Under the pieces are notes generated by a model, which was not told where the DNA came from, did no database searches, and worked only from the letters and a program-made list of their open reading frames with translations. The position numbers and the translations under genes were made by a program. DNA of 64,000 bases from Mycobacterium bohemicum DSM 44277 (GTDB lineage Bacteria > Actinomycetota > Actinomycetes > Mycobacteriales > Mycobacteriaceae), in the NCBI RefSeq assembly GCF_001053185.1, contig NZ_CSTD01000004.1, positions 343,124-407,123 of the forward strand, read 5' to 3'. Each line of letters starts with the position of its first letter. The first letter of the stretch is position 1. Of this stretch, positions 1-8,691 are shown in pieces.

Positions 1-318
1 GCGGCGCTGACGGTGGTCGCCACGCAACGGGCCGCCCATGCCCGGGCGCTGTCCACCGAGATCGCCCGGGCGGCCGGCAAGATCACCGCGTCGTCGAGCG
101 AGACGACCACCCCGTCCGGCACCGCCGAGCCCGCTGGCCCGCCACCGCCGCCGCCGCCCGTCTCCGACGTGATCGACGCGCTGCGGGTCTCGGCGGAGAA
201 CGCCAGCCGGCTGGTCGCCACGTCGTCGGGGTACCGCGCCGGGCTGCTCGCCTCCATCGCCGCTTCCTGCACGGCCTCCTACACGGTGGCGCTGGTCCCC
301 GGGGGTCCGTCGATATGA
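1..318 (+). CDS. Ala-rich protein, C-terminal part (Rv2843-like)
   Basis: The reading frame is open from the first base of the window, so the start lies outside. About 105 residues remain. They are Ala/Ser/Thr rich, with a run of seven prolines near the middle followed by a helical stretch that ends in a TGA stop. Its position just before a DUF4439 gene and proS matches Rv2843, an alanine-rich possible membrane protein of M. tuberculosis. No catalytic motif is visible and the function is unknown. The assignment rests on gene order and composition. Confidence 0.6.
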   Translation, partial: AALTVVATQRAAHARALSTEIARAAGKITASSSETTTPSGTAEPAGPPPPPPPVSDVIDALRVSAENASRLVATSSGYRAGLLASIAASCTASYTVALVPGGPSI

Positions 319-331
319 CGCCGGGCTCGTC

Positions 332-778
332 ATGACCTCGGGGAAGGACGCCGACAACGCGGCGCTGTGCGACGCCCTGGCCGTCGAACACTCGACCATC
401 TACGGCTACGGCATCGTGTCCGCGCTGTCGCCGCCGAGCGTCAACAACCTGGTGGTGGAGGCCCTCACCCAGCACCGTCAGCGACGCGACGACGTCATCG
501 CGATGCTGACGGCCCGAAAGGTCACGGCCCCGGTCCCCGCCGCCGGCTATCAGCTGCCGATGCTGGTGGGCAGCCCGGCGGACGCCGCGCGCCTGGCCGC
601 GCGGATGGAGAACGACGGCGCGACGGCCTGGCGCGCGGTCGTCGAGCATGCGGAGACGGCCGACGACCGCGCCTTCGCCGCGACGGCCTTGATTCAGAGC
701 GCGGTGATGGCCGCCCGCTGGAGCCGGATTCTGGGCGCCTGGCCCATCACGACGAGCTTTCCGGGCGGAAACGAGTAA
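332..778 (+). CDS. DUF4439 ferritin-like-fold protein (Rv2844-like)
   Basis: A 148-residue, mostly helical, Ala-rich protein. It opens with MTSGKDADNAALCDALAVEH, followed by the pattern HSTIYGYGIVSAL typical of DUF4439, which is predicted to adopt a ferritin-like four-helix bundle. It starts 13 bp after the preceding gene and is probably co-transcribed with it. Its 3' end overlaps the convergent hydrolase gene by 32 bp. M. tuberculosis Rv2844 sits in the same place upstream of proS. The biochemical role is unknown. Confidence 0.7.
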   Translation: MTSGKDADNAALCDALAVEHSTIYGYGIVSALSPPSVNNLVVEALTQHRQRRDDVIAMLTARKVTAPVPAAGYQLPMLVGSPADAARLAARMENDGATAWRAVVEHAETADDRAFAATALIQSAVMAARWSRILGAWPITTSFPGGNE

Positions 779-1955
779 CGGCCTGCGCCGGGGCGACGAG
801 ACCCGACTGGCACAGGGCGGCGTCGACGAAGTCGTGCACCGGCCGCGACCGGAAAAACCCGGTGTGCGCGCCCTCGTACCATACGATCTCGGGCCGGCCC
901 CAGTGTTCCCACAGGCGCATCACCTGGTGGCGCGGGTTCACCAGCCGGTCGGCGAGGCCGCCGTAGATGAAGCGGCCGGACATCGGCACCCGCGGGGTCA
1001 GCGACAGCGGTGAGATCATCCGCCCGATCGGCAGGGCGTGCTCGAGGGTCTGCTTGCGCGGGTCGTCGTCGCGCAGGCCGCCGTGGCCGCTGAGCACCTC
1101 GATCAGGTCGGCCACCGGCACGCCCAGCACCGCGCAGGTCAGGCCGTCCTCGACGCTGCAGACCAGCGAGGTGATGTAGCCGCCCAGCGACATGCTGTTC
1201 AGGCCGATCCGCGAGTCGGGTTCCTGGGCGCGGATCCACGAGATCAGCCGCCGGATGTCCCACACCGCCTGGGCCGTGGCGTGCACGTCGTCGAGCAGGT
1301 CCTGGGCCGGGAACGCCGCGCCCTTGACCTTCCGCGGGCCGTGCAGCGGCAGCACCGGCAGCACCACGTTGAGACCCAGGTCCTCATGCAGATGCCGGGC
1401 GCGGAACAGCCGCAGGTCCACGGCCCCGCGGCCCATCAGGGCGCCGTGCACGCACACCACCCAGGGCCGCGGTTCGCTGTGGCGCAGCAGCAGCGCACGC
1501 TCGCGGCGGTTGGCGGTGTAGCCCAGCCAGCGCTCGCGGCCGGGCTCGCCCGGGTGCGGCTCGTAGCCGCTGTCGAAGGAGAGGCGGCGCAGGTCTTGGC
1601 GGCGGATCCGGCCCGGCACCTCGGTGACGTCCGTCAGCGCCGGCGGGGCCGCGAAGAAGGCCTCGGGGCGCTCCAGCCAGCCCCGCTCCCGGTAGAACTC
1701 GAGCGCCGCGGTGACCTCGCGGTCCACCCGCCGGGGGGCGTCGGGCTCCCCCACCGGCAGGAACGTCCGCATGCCGAGCAGCACGAGTTCGTCGTGGAAC
1801 ACCTGCCGGGCGACCGCGATGGTCGGTCGGGCGATCGGCAGTTCGTCGTCGTGATCTCGGTGGCCCTGCCCGGCCATGAACTCGCGGGCGCGCACGAAGG
1901 GTGTCGCCACGTCGGCGGGGCGGGCCAGTCGCCGCTCCCGACGGGTGTTTGCCAT
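747..1955 (-). CDS. alpha/beta hydrolase
   Basis: A 402-residue protein with an alpha/beta-hydrolase core after about 150 N-terminal residues. It has VVCVHGALMGRG (oxyanion region), the nucleophile elbow GLNSMSLGGY and a C-terminal YEGAHTGFF that supplies the catalytic His. The Asp of the triad is probably in the GGLADRLVNP segment just before it. No signal peptide is seen, so it is likely cytoplasmic. The substrate is unknown. I do not recall this gene at this place in M. tuberculosis, so it is probably a lineage-specific insertion between the Rv2844 and proS homologues. It is convergent with the DUF4439 gene. Confidence 0.8.
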   Translation of the reverse strand: MANTRRERRLARPADVATPFVRAREFMAGQGHRDHDDELPIARPTIAVARQVFHDELVLLGMRTFLPVGEPDAPRRVDREVTAALEFYRERGWLERPEAFFAAPPALTDVTEVPGRIRRQDLRRLSFDSGYEPHPGEPGRERWLGYTANRRERALLLRHSEPRPWVVCVHGALMGRGAVDLRLFRARHLHEDLGLNVVLPVLPLHGPRKVKGAAFPAQDLLDDVHATAQAVWDIRRLISWIRAQEPDSRIGLNSMSLGGYITSLVCSVEDGLTCAVLGVPVADLIEVLSGHGGLRDDDPRKQTLEHALPIGRMISPLSLTPRVPMSGRFIYGGLADRLVNPRHQVMRLWEHWGRPEIVWYEGAHTGFFRSRPVHDFVDAALCQSGLVAPAQAVTRFRPESSS

Positions 1956-2116
1956 CGTGCGAGGTTAGCGCGCGACCGCTGTCGCCAAGACGAGTGTGAG
2001 TGCTCTCACCCGCGAGTCGTTTTCGGCCCCGGGGCACCTCGCACACCGTCCGGCGGTGATGCAGGACGCGCTGGGCCGCCTCGCGCGCGAGCGGCGCTTC
2101 CCCGTACTGGGCTGAG

Positions 2117-3865
2117 CTAGCGGCCGAGGGCCGCGGCGACGTCGCGGGCCAGCGACTCGCCCGCGGTCAGCTCGCGGGTCTGGCCGCCGAAGCGGTCGCG
2201 CAATTCCACCACGCCGTCCGCCCACCCGCGGCCGACCACGACGATCCACGGCACGCCCAGCAACTCTGCGTCCTTGAACTTGACGCCGGGTGAGGCCGAA
2301 CGGTCGTCGAGCAACACCTCGACGCCCAGCAGGTCCAGGTCGCGGGCCAGCTGCGTGGCGCCGTCGCGGGCCTGCGGGTCTTTGTTGGCGATCACCAGGT
2401 GGACGTCGAACGGCGCGACGGCCGACGGCCAGCGCAGGCCCAGCTCGTCGTGGTGCTGCTCGGCGATGACCGCGACCAGCCGCGACACCCCGAGCCCGTA
2501 GGAGCCCATCGTCAGGCGCACCGGCTTGCCGTCCTCGCCCAGCACGTCGACGGTGAAGGCATCGGTGTACTTGCGACCGAGCTGGAAGATGTGGGCGATC
2601 TCGATGCCCCGGGCCGACACCAGCGGGCCGGCGCCGTCGGGCGAGGGGTCGCCGTCGCGGACCTCGGCGGCCTCGATGGTGCCGTCGACGGTGAAGTCCC
2701 GGCCGGCCACCAGCCCGACGACGTGGCGGCCCTGCTCGTCCGCGCCGGTGATCCAACTGGTGCCGTCGACCACCCGCGGGTCGACAAGGTAACGAACACC
2801 GTTCTGCCGCAACGCCTTCGGCCCGATGTAGCCCTTCACCAGGAACGGGTACTTGGCGAAGTCGGCGTCGTCGAGCAGCGCGTAGTCGGCCGGATCCAGC
2901 GCCGCCCCCAGCCTCTTGTCGTCGACCTCGCGGTCACCCGGCACGCCAATGGCCAGCAGCTCCCAGTCGCCGCCGGGCTGGCGCACCTTGAGCAAGACGT
3001 TCTTCAGCGTGTCGGCCGCGGTGATCTCGCGGCCGAGGCCGGCCGTGTTGGCCCAGTCCACCAGGGTGGCGATGGTCGGGGTGTCGCCGGTGTCGTGGAC
3101 CACCGCCTCGGGCAGGCCGTCGATCGGCCGGGCGTCGGGGCGGGCGGTGATGACCGCCTCGACGTTGGCCGCGTATCCCGATTCCAGGCACCGCACGAAA
3201 GTGTCCTCTCCGACCGGGCTCTCGGCCAGAAACTCCTCCGACGCGCTGCCGCCCATCGCGCCCGACACCGCCGACACGATGACGTAGCGAACCTTGAGGC
3301 GGTCGAAGATGCGCTGATAGGCCTCCCGGTGCGCGTGATAGGCGGCCTTGAGGCCGGCGTCGTCGACGTCGAAGGAGTAGGAGTCCTTCATCAGGAACTC
3401 GCGGACGCGCAGGATCCCGGCCCGCGGGCGGGCCTCGTCACGGTACTTGTTCTGAATCTGGAAGAGCAGCAACGGGAAATCCTTGTAGGAGCTGTACTCC
3501 CCCTTCACGGTCAGGGTGAACAGCTCCTCGTGCGTGGGACCCAGCAGGTAGTCGTTGCCGCGGCGGTCCTGCAGGCGGAACACGCCTTCGCCGTATTCGT
3601 TCCAGCGGTTGGTCGTCTCGTACGGCGCGCGGGGCAGCAGCGCGGGGAAGAGGATCTCCTGCCCGCCGATCGCGTTCATTTCCTCGCGCACAACGCTTTC
3701 GATCCTGCGCAGCACCCGCAGGCCCAGCGGCAGCCAGCTGTACAGCCCGGGCGCGACGGGCCGGATGTAGCCGGCCCGGATCAGCAGCTTGTGGCTGGGC
3801 ACTTCGGCGTCGGCGGGGTCGTCGCGCAGGGTGCGCAGGAAGAGCTGGGACATCCGGGTGATCAC
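2117..3865 (-). CDS. proS: prolyl-tRNA synthetase
   Basis: Charges tRNA-Pro with proline in the cytoplasm. The class II motifs are clear: RVLRRIESVVREEMNAIGGQE (motif 1 region), RDEARPRAGILRVREFLMKDSYSF (motif 2), and MGSYGLGVSRLVAVIAEQ (motif 3), separated by the editing (YbaK-like) insert and followed by the anticodon-binding domain. A GTG start at 3865 gives 582 residues beginning VITRMSQLFLRTLRDDPADA, which matches the M. tuberculosis length and N-terminus. A longer upstream ATG frame is therefore rejected. The gene looks intact. Confidence 0.96.
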   Translation of the reverse strand: MITRMSQLFLRTLRDDPADAEVPSHKLLIRAGYIRPVAPGLYSWLPLGLRVLRRIESVVREEMNAIGGQEILFPALLPRAPYETTNRWNEYGEGVFRLQDRRGNDYLLGPTHEELFTLTVKGEYSSYKDFPLLLFQIQNKYRDEARPRAGILRVREFLMKDSYSFDVDDAGLKAAYHAHREAYQRIFDRLKVRYVIVSAVSGAMGGSASEEFLAESPVGEDTFVRCLESGYAANVEAVITARPDARPIDGLPEAVVHDTGDTPTIATLVDWANTAGLGREITAADTLKNVLLKVRQPGGDWELLAIGVPGDREVDDKRLGAALDPADYALLDDADFAKYPFLVKGYIGPKALRQNGVRYLVDPRVVDGTSWITGADEQGRHVVGLVAGRDFTVDGTIEAAEVRDGDPSPDGAGPLVSARGIEIAHIFQLGRKYTDAFTVDVLGEDGKPVRLTMGSYGLGVSRLVAVIAEQHHDELGLRWPSAVAPFDVHLVIANKDPQARDGATQLARDLDLLGVEVLLDDRSASPGVKFKDAELLGVPWIVVVGRGWADGVVELRDRFGGQTRELTAGESLARDVAAALGR

Positions 3866-3985
3866 AGCGGGCCAGCCTAGCGGTGACCGCAAGCGCTCGG
3901 CCCGCGACACTGACGCCAGGGCGACGACACGCCGATGGGCGTCGCCGTGAGTTCAGCCTCGAGGCAGGCCGAAGCCGGTGTGGAG

Positions 3986-5578
3986 CTACAGCTCCCCGGC
4001 GTCGATCGCTTCCTTGACCTCCTGGGCGTGCGCGACCTGCTCGGGCGTGTAGCCGATCAGCAGCGCGGCCGCACCGACGATGACGGCCACCCCGGCGACC
4101 CACAGCAGGCCGTAGGTGTAGCCGTGGTCGAGCGCGCCCAGTTGAACCTCGTTCATGAACTTCACGGGCCCGGTGGTGCCGCCCATGTACAGCGTCCGCG
4201 AGGTGATCACGGCCTGGATGACGGCCAGCACCAGCGGGCCGCCCAGGCTCTGCAGCATCAGCGCGATCGCCGATACCGGGCCGATCCGGTCGAAGCCGAC
4301 GCCGGCGATCGCCGACAGGGTCAGCGGGACCACGCAGATGCCGATGCCGATGCCGCCGACGATGACGGGCAGCACCAGGTTCGGGAAGTAGGGCACGCCG
4401 CGGTGCATGAACGCCCAGCCGGAGATCATCGCCCAGAACAGCAGGAGTCCGCCGCCGATCGTCAGCACCCGCGGCGAGAACCGCGACACCAGCTGCGAGG
4501 AGACGCCCAGGCCGATGCCCATCGCGATGACGAAGGGGATGAAGCCGACGCCGGCGCGAAGTGCGCTGTAACCCAACACGTCCTGGACGTACAGGCCGAT
4601 GCACACCGTCAGGCTGAACATCAGCCCGCCGGCCAGGAAGATCGCGGTGAAGGTCATCAGCCGGTTGCGGTCGCGGAACAGGTCGAATGGCACGACGGGG
4701 TTCTCGGCCGTGCGCTCGACGATGACGAAGGCGAGCGCGGCGCCGAAGGCCACCACACCCGAGCCGATCGTGGTGATCGAGATCCACCCCTTCTCCGGGC
4801 CCATCGAGAAGGCGAACACGGCGGCGGTGCACGCCAGGGTGGCCAGCATGGCGCCGGTGGCGTCGAGCTTCATCCGCTCGCGGTTCGTCTCGCGCAGCGC
4901 GGTGCGGGCCAGGTAGATCATCACCAGCCCGATCGGCACGTTGACCAGGAACGCCAGCCGCCACGACACCTCGGTCAGCGCCCCGCCGACGACCAGGCCC
5001 ATCACCGAACCGACGGCCGTCATCGCGGCGAACACGGCCGTGGCGAAGTTACGCGCCGGGCCCTTCGGGAAAGTGGTCGCCACCAGCGCCAGGCCGGTCG
5101 GCGACGCGATCGCGGAGCCGACCCCCTGCGACAGCCGGGCGATGACCATGGTCACCTCGTCCCAGGCGACCGCGCACAGGACCGACGAGATGGTGAACAG
5201 CGCGACGCCGACGATGAAGGTGCGCTTGCGCCCGATGGTGTCGCCGAGCCGGCCGCCGAGCAGCATCAGGCCGCCGAAGGTCAGCACGTACGCGGTGATC
5301 ACCCAGCTGCGGCCGGCGTCGGACAGGCTCAGGTCGTTCTGGATCTTGGGCAGCGCGACGATCGCGACGGTGCTGTCCATGGTCGCCAGCAGCTGCATGC
5401 CGCCGATGGCGATGACGGCGGCGATGAAGCGGCGAGAGGGCAGCCAGGCCGGGTAATACTTGCTGATGCGAGCGGTGGCGGTCTCCGCCGGTGCCGCTGT
5501 GCGCACCGGGGCCGGACGATCGGGGCGCGCGGACGTCCATTTCTGGGCTGCGCGCTCTGTGTCGTTGAGAGCCGTCAT
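3986..5578 (-). CDS. efpA: EfpA major-facilitator efflux pump
   Basis: A 530-residue inner-membrane drug/proton antiporter of the QacA/EmrB (14-helix) MFS family. The first helix begins near residue 48 (FIAAVIAIGGMQLLATMDST). The family signature GGRLGDTIGRKRTF lies between helices 2 and 3, and the motif C-like segment GSVMGLVVGGALTEVSWRLAF is present. Length and the cytoplasmic N-terminal tail match M. tuberculosis EfpA. It stands alone, followed by proS and preceded by cysG on the same strand. An operator-like site overlaps its promoter and ribosome-binding region (see 5585-5611). Confidence 0.95.
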   Translation of the reverse strand: MTALNDTERAAQKWTSARPDRPAPVRTAAPAETATARISKYYPAWLPSRRFIAAVIAIGGMQLLATMDSTVAIVALPKIQNDLSLSDAGRSWVITAYVLTFGGLMLLGGRLGDTIGRKRTFIVGVALFTISSVLCAVAWDEVTMVIARLSQGVGSAIASPTGLALVATTFPKGPARNFATAVFAAMTAVGSVMGLVVGGALTEVSWRLAFLVNVPIGLVMIYLARTALRETNRERMKLDATGAMLATLACTAAVFAFSMGPEKGWISITTIGSGVVAFGAALAFVIVERTAENPVVPFDLFRDRNRLMTFTAIFLAGGLMFSLTVCIGLYVQDVLGYSALRAGVGFIPFVIAMGIGLGVSSQLVSRFSPRVLTIGGGLLLFWAMISGWAFMHRGVPYFPNLVLPVIVGGIGIGICVVPLTLSAIAGVGFDRIGPVSAIALMLQSLGGPLVLAVIQAVITSRTLYMGGTTGPVKFMNEVQLGALDHGYTYGLLWVAGVAVIVGAAALLIGYTPEQVAHAQEVKEAIDAGEL

Positions 5579-5584
5579 AATGGG

Positions 5585-5611
5585 TTACCTTACAGTAATC
5601 TTAAGAATCGT
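5585..5611 (-). promoter_or_regulatory. efpA promoter with TTAC/GTAA operator-like repeat
   Basis: Read on the minus strand, TAAGAT (about 5601-5606) is a good -10 hexamer. It is followed at once by TTACTGTAA (5590-5598), a 9-base palindrome, and a further GTAA, which together give TTAC-N6-GTAA on the plus strand at 5585-5598. The run ends 6 bases before the efpA ATG. A repressor bound here would block transcription or ribosome entry. The binding protein is not identifiable from the window. Confidence 0.4.
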
Positions 5612-6817
5612 TTAAACCCCGAACGCCGCCACGGCGCCGATCACGATGATCGCGGGAGGTCGGATACCCTCGGCCCGGATCTTTTCGGGCGTGTCGGCCA
5701 GCGTGGCCCGCAGAGTGTGTTGCGCCGACGTTGTCCCGTGCTGAACCACCAGCACCGGCGTATCCGCAGGTCGGCCCCCCTTTATCAGCACGTCGACGAA
5801 CAGTTCGATGCGTTCGACGGCCATCAGCAACACGATGGTGCCCGACATCGCGGCCAGCGCATTCCAATTCACTAACGATTCGGGGTGCTCGGGCGCCAGA
5901 TGGCCGCTGACCACCACAAACTCGTGATTCATCGAGCGATGCGTGACCGGAACGCCGGCCAGCGCGGGCACGCCTATGGCGCTTGTCACACCCGGCACGA
6001 CGGTCACCGGGATTCCGGCGTCGACGCAGGCCAGCACTTCCTCGTAGCCGCGGGCGAACACGAAGGGGTCCCCGCCCTTGAGGCGCACCACGAAGTGCCC
6101 GGCCCGCGCGCGCTCGATCATCACGTCGTTGATCGCGTCCTGGGCCATGGCCCGGCCGTAAGGGATCTTCGCGGCGTCGATGACCTCGACGTGCGGCGGC
6201 AGTTCGGCGAGCAGCTCCGGCGGCGCCAGCCGGTCGGCGACCACCACGTCGGCGTGGGCGAGTAGGCGACGGCCGCGCACGGTGATCAGCTCGGGGTCGC
6301 CGGGTCCGCCGCCCACGAGTGCCACCCCGCCGTGCACCACGTCGTGGGTTTCGGGGCCGTCCGGGGTGATCAGCCCCGACTGCAGCGCTTCGCGGATGGC
6401 CGAGCGGATGGCCGCGGACCGGCGGTGCTCGCCGCCGGCCAGCACGCCGACCGACAGGCCGGCGTAGCTGAAGGTCGCCGGGGTCACCGCCGTCCCCTCG
6501 ACGGCGATGTCGGCGCGCACGCAGAAGATTCGGCGGCGCTCGGCCTCGGCGACCACGGCCGCGTTGACCTCCGCGTCGTTGGTGGCGGCGATCGCGTACC
6601 AGGCACCGTCCAGATCACCGTCGCGGTATTCGCGCAGTGACAGCGCGATGCCGCTCATCGCCTCGACGGCCGGGGTGGCGCTGCGGGAGATCACGTGGAC
6701 GTCCGCGCCGCTGGCGATGAGCAGGGGCAGGCGGCGCTGGGCGACGTTTCCCCCGCCGAGGACGACGACCTTCTTGCCGGTCAGCCGCAATCCGGCAAGG
6801 TACGGGCTTTCGGTCAC
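5612..6817 (-). CDS. cysG: CysG-type uroporphyrinogen-III methyltransferase / siroheme synthase
   Basis: A two-domain protein of 401 residues. The N-terminal half is a precorrin-2 dehydrogenase/ferrochelatase Rossmann fold (KKVVVLGGGNVAQRRLPLLIASGADV). The C-terminal half is a SAM uroporphyrinogen-III C-methyltransferase with VALVGGGPGDPELITVRG, VVVADRL, RLKGGDPFVFARGYEE and PVTHR. It makes precorrin-2, which feeds siroheme and cobalamin. The GTG start at 6817 reproduces the M. tuberculosis N-terminus (VTESPYLAGLRL). It lies 41 bp downstream of the damaged cobB and is probably in the same transcript. Confidence 0.92.
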   Translation of the reverse strand: MTESPYLAGLRLTGKKVVVLGGGNVAQRRLPLLIASGADVHVISRSATPAVEAMSGIALSLREYRDGDLDGAWYAIAATNDAEVNAAVVAEAERRRIFCVRADIAVEGTAVTPATFSYAGLSVGVLAGGEHRRSAAIRSAIREALQSGLITPDGPETHDVVHGGVALVGGGPGDPELITVRGRRLLAHADVVVADRLAPPELLAELPPHVEVIDAAKIPYGRAMAQDAINDVMIERARAGHFVVRLKGGDPFVFARGYEEVLACVDAGIPVTVVPGVTSAIGVPALAGVPVTHRSMNHEFVVVSGHLAPEHPESLVNWNALAAMSGTIVLLMAVERIELFVDVLIKGGRPADTPVLVVQHGTTSAQHTLRATLADTPEKIRAEGIRPPAIIVIGAVAAFGV

Positions 6818-6858
6818 CAGGCAAAGCCTAGTGTCTGCCGATGGCGCGCCCGCGGGCG

Positions 6859-8072
6859 TCAGGCCCGGCGACCGGCGGCGCGTGTGACGAAGCGCACCAC
6901 CGCCTCCGGCGCCGCCGCCGGATGGGTGTGCAGGTACGAGGCGTGCACGCCGGCATGCACCACCCCTTCCCGCACGCCGTCGGGCGCGGGGTTGGCGTCC
7001 AGGTTGCCAGCGCTGTCGCGATAGGCCCACGCCGGCTGGTAGCCGTCGGTGAACGTGACGGCGGTGCGGTGGAATTCGTGCCCGACGGCCCGCTGGCCGA
7101 CGGCGTACAGCGGCGACTCGGCCACCGCGACCGCATCGCGATACCCCAGCGTCAGGTTGGGGGTGAACCGCGCCGATCCGTTCAGCACGCCGCACATCGG
7201 ATGTCCGTCGAGTTCGGAGACGAGATAGATCAGCCCGGCGCACTCGGCGTGCACCGGTGCGCCGGCGCGGGCCAGCTCACCGATCTGCCGGCGGACGACG
7301 TCGTTGGCGGACAGCTCGGCGGTGAACTGCTCGGGAAAGCCGCCGGGCAGCACGACCGCGTCGGCGCCGTCGGGCTGGCGGCGGTCCGGACGGCGGTCAG
7401 GTCGACGTGGCGGGCGACCAGGGCGGTCATCGCCTCGACCGCGCACTGCGCGCGCCGGCCGTATTCGGTGGCGGTGACCAGGCCGAGATACCTGGTCGGA
7501 AGCTCGATTTCGTCGGTGCGCGGGATCGCGCCCAGCACGGTGACGCCGGCCTGCTCGCAGGCCTGCCGCAACACCTGCTCGTGCCGGTTCGACCCGACCC
7601 GGTTGAGGATCACCCCGGCGATGCGGGTCGAGCGGTCGAACGTCGAAAACCCGTGCAGGAGCGCGGCGATGCTGTGGCTCTGCCCGCGGGCGTCGACCAC
7701 CAGGATCACCGGCGCGCCCAGCAGGCCGGCGACGTGGGCGGTGGAACCGGTCGCGGGGGCCGCGTCCGCGGACCCGATGCGCCCGTCGAACAGACCCATC
7801 ACGCCCTCGATCACCGCGATGTCGGCGCCGGCGGCGCCGTGTGCGTAGAGGGGCCCGATGAGGCCCTCCCCCACCAGCACGGGGTCCAGGTTGCGGCCCG
7901 GGCGTCCGGCGGCCAGGCCGTGGTAGCCGGGGTCGATGAAGTCCGGGCCCACCTTGAACGGGGCGACGCGGTGACCCGAGCGCCGCAGCGCGCCGATCAA
8001 CCCCGTTGCGACGGTCGTCTTTCCGCTGCCCGAGGCCGGCGCGGCGATGACGACGGCGGGCACGCTCACCAT
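6859..8072 (-). pseudogene. cobB: cobyrinic acid a,c-diamide synthase, broken by internal deletion
   Basis: The 5' part is normal for about 230 codons from the ATG at 8072, which overlaps the cobO stop. It carries the P-loop APASGSGKTTV and the DTBS-like ATPase domain (KVGPDFIDPGYH, GVMGLFDG) and runs to VDLTAVRTAAS. The next bases continue in another frame as PDGADAVVLPGGFPEQF, which is the glutaminase domain, complete with the Cys of HAECAGLIYL and the C-terminal HASYLHTHP. The junction is near 7370-7385. By comparison with the roughly 457-residue family, about 55 to 60 codons and the frame are lost, so no active enzyme can be made unless the ribosome shifts frame. Confidence 0.85.
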
Positions 8073-8680
8073 TCGATGCCCTTCTGGCCCTTGCGCCCGG
8101 CGTCCATCGGGTGCTTGACCTTGGTCATCTCGGTCACCAGATCGGCGGCGTCGAGCAACCGCGCCGGGGCGTTTCGCCCGGTGATGACCACGTGCTGGTG
8201 ACCGGGTCGCGCGGTCAGTGCCTCGACCACCTCGTCGACGTCGACCCAGCCCCAGGCGAGCGGGTAGGTGAATTCGTCGAGCACGTAGAAGTCGTGGCGC
8301 TGGGCGGCCAACCGTCGCGCGATTTCGGCCCAGCCGTCGGCGGCCGCGGCCGCGTGGTCGACCTCGCTGCCGGCCTTGCGCGTCCAGGACCAGCCCGCGC
8401 CCATCTTGTGCCACTCGACGGCCCCGCCCACCCCGTGCTCATCGTGCAGCCGGCCGAGGTGACCGAAGGCCGCCTCCTCGCCCACCTTCCACTTCGCGCT
8501 CTTGACGAACTGGAACACCGCGACGCGCAGCCCGGCGTTCCAGGCGCGCAGCGCCATGCCGAACGCGGCGGTCGACTTGCCCTTGCCGTCGCCGGTGTGT
8601 ACCGCGAGCACCGGCGTGTTGCGCCGGGCCCGGGTGGTCAGGCCGTCGTCGGGGACGCGCACCGGGTTGCCCTCTGGCAT
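8066..8680 (-). CDS. cobO: cob(I)yrinic acid a,c-diamide adenosyltransferase
   Basis: A 204-residue CobO/BtuR-type ATP:corrinoid adenosyltransferase that attaches the 5'-deoxyadenosyl group to the corrinoid. The P-loop GDGKGKSTAAFGMALRAWN is near residue 30. FYVLDEFTYPLAWGWVD (Walker-B-like), HVVITGRNAP and the C-terminal TEMTKVKHPMDAGRKGQKGI are all diagnostic. The ATG at 8680 gives MPEGNPVRVPDDGLTTRAR, matching the M. tuberculosis start. The stop overlaps the cobB start, which implies translational coupling. It looks intact even though its pathway partners cobB and cobQ are damaged. Confidence 0.93.
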   Translation of the reverse strand: MPEGNPVRVPDDGLTTRARRNTPVLAVHTGDGKGKSTAAFGMALRAWNAGLRVAVFQFVKSAKWKVGEEAAFGHLGRLHDEHGVGGAVEWHKMGAGWSWTRKAGSEVDHAAAAADGWAEIARRLAAQRHDFYVLDEFTYPLAWGWVDVDEVVEALTARPGHQHVVITGRNAPARLLDAADLVTEMTKVKHPMDAGRKGQKGIEW

Positions 8681-8691
8681 GGCCGCGCGCC

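Noticed and set aside
1038..2120. A 360-codon plus-strand frame opposite the first alpha/beta hydrolase
   Set aside because: It is antisense to a gene with an intact nucleophile elbow and catalytic His. Its product is low-complexity.
3935..5875. A 646-codon plus-strand frame opposite efpA and cysG
   Set aside because: It is an antisense shadow of efpA. The product is His/Arg/Asp/Gln-rich without any recognisable fold.
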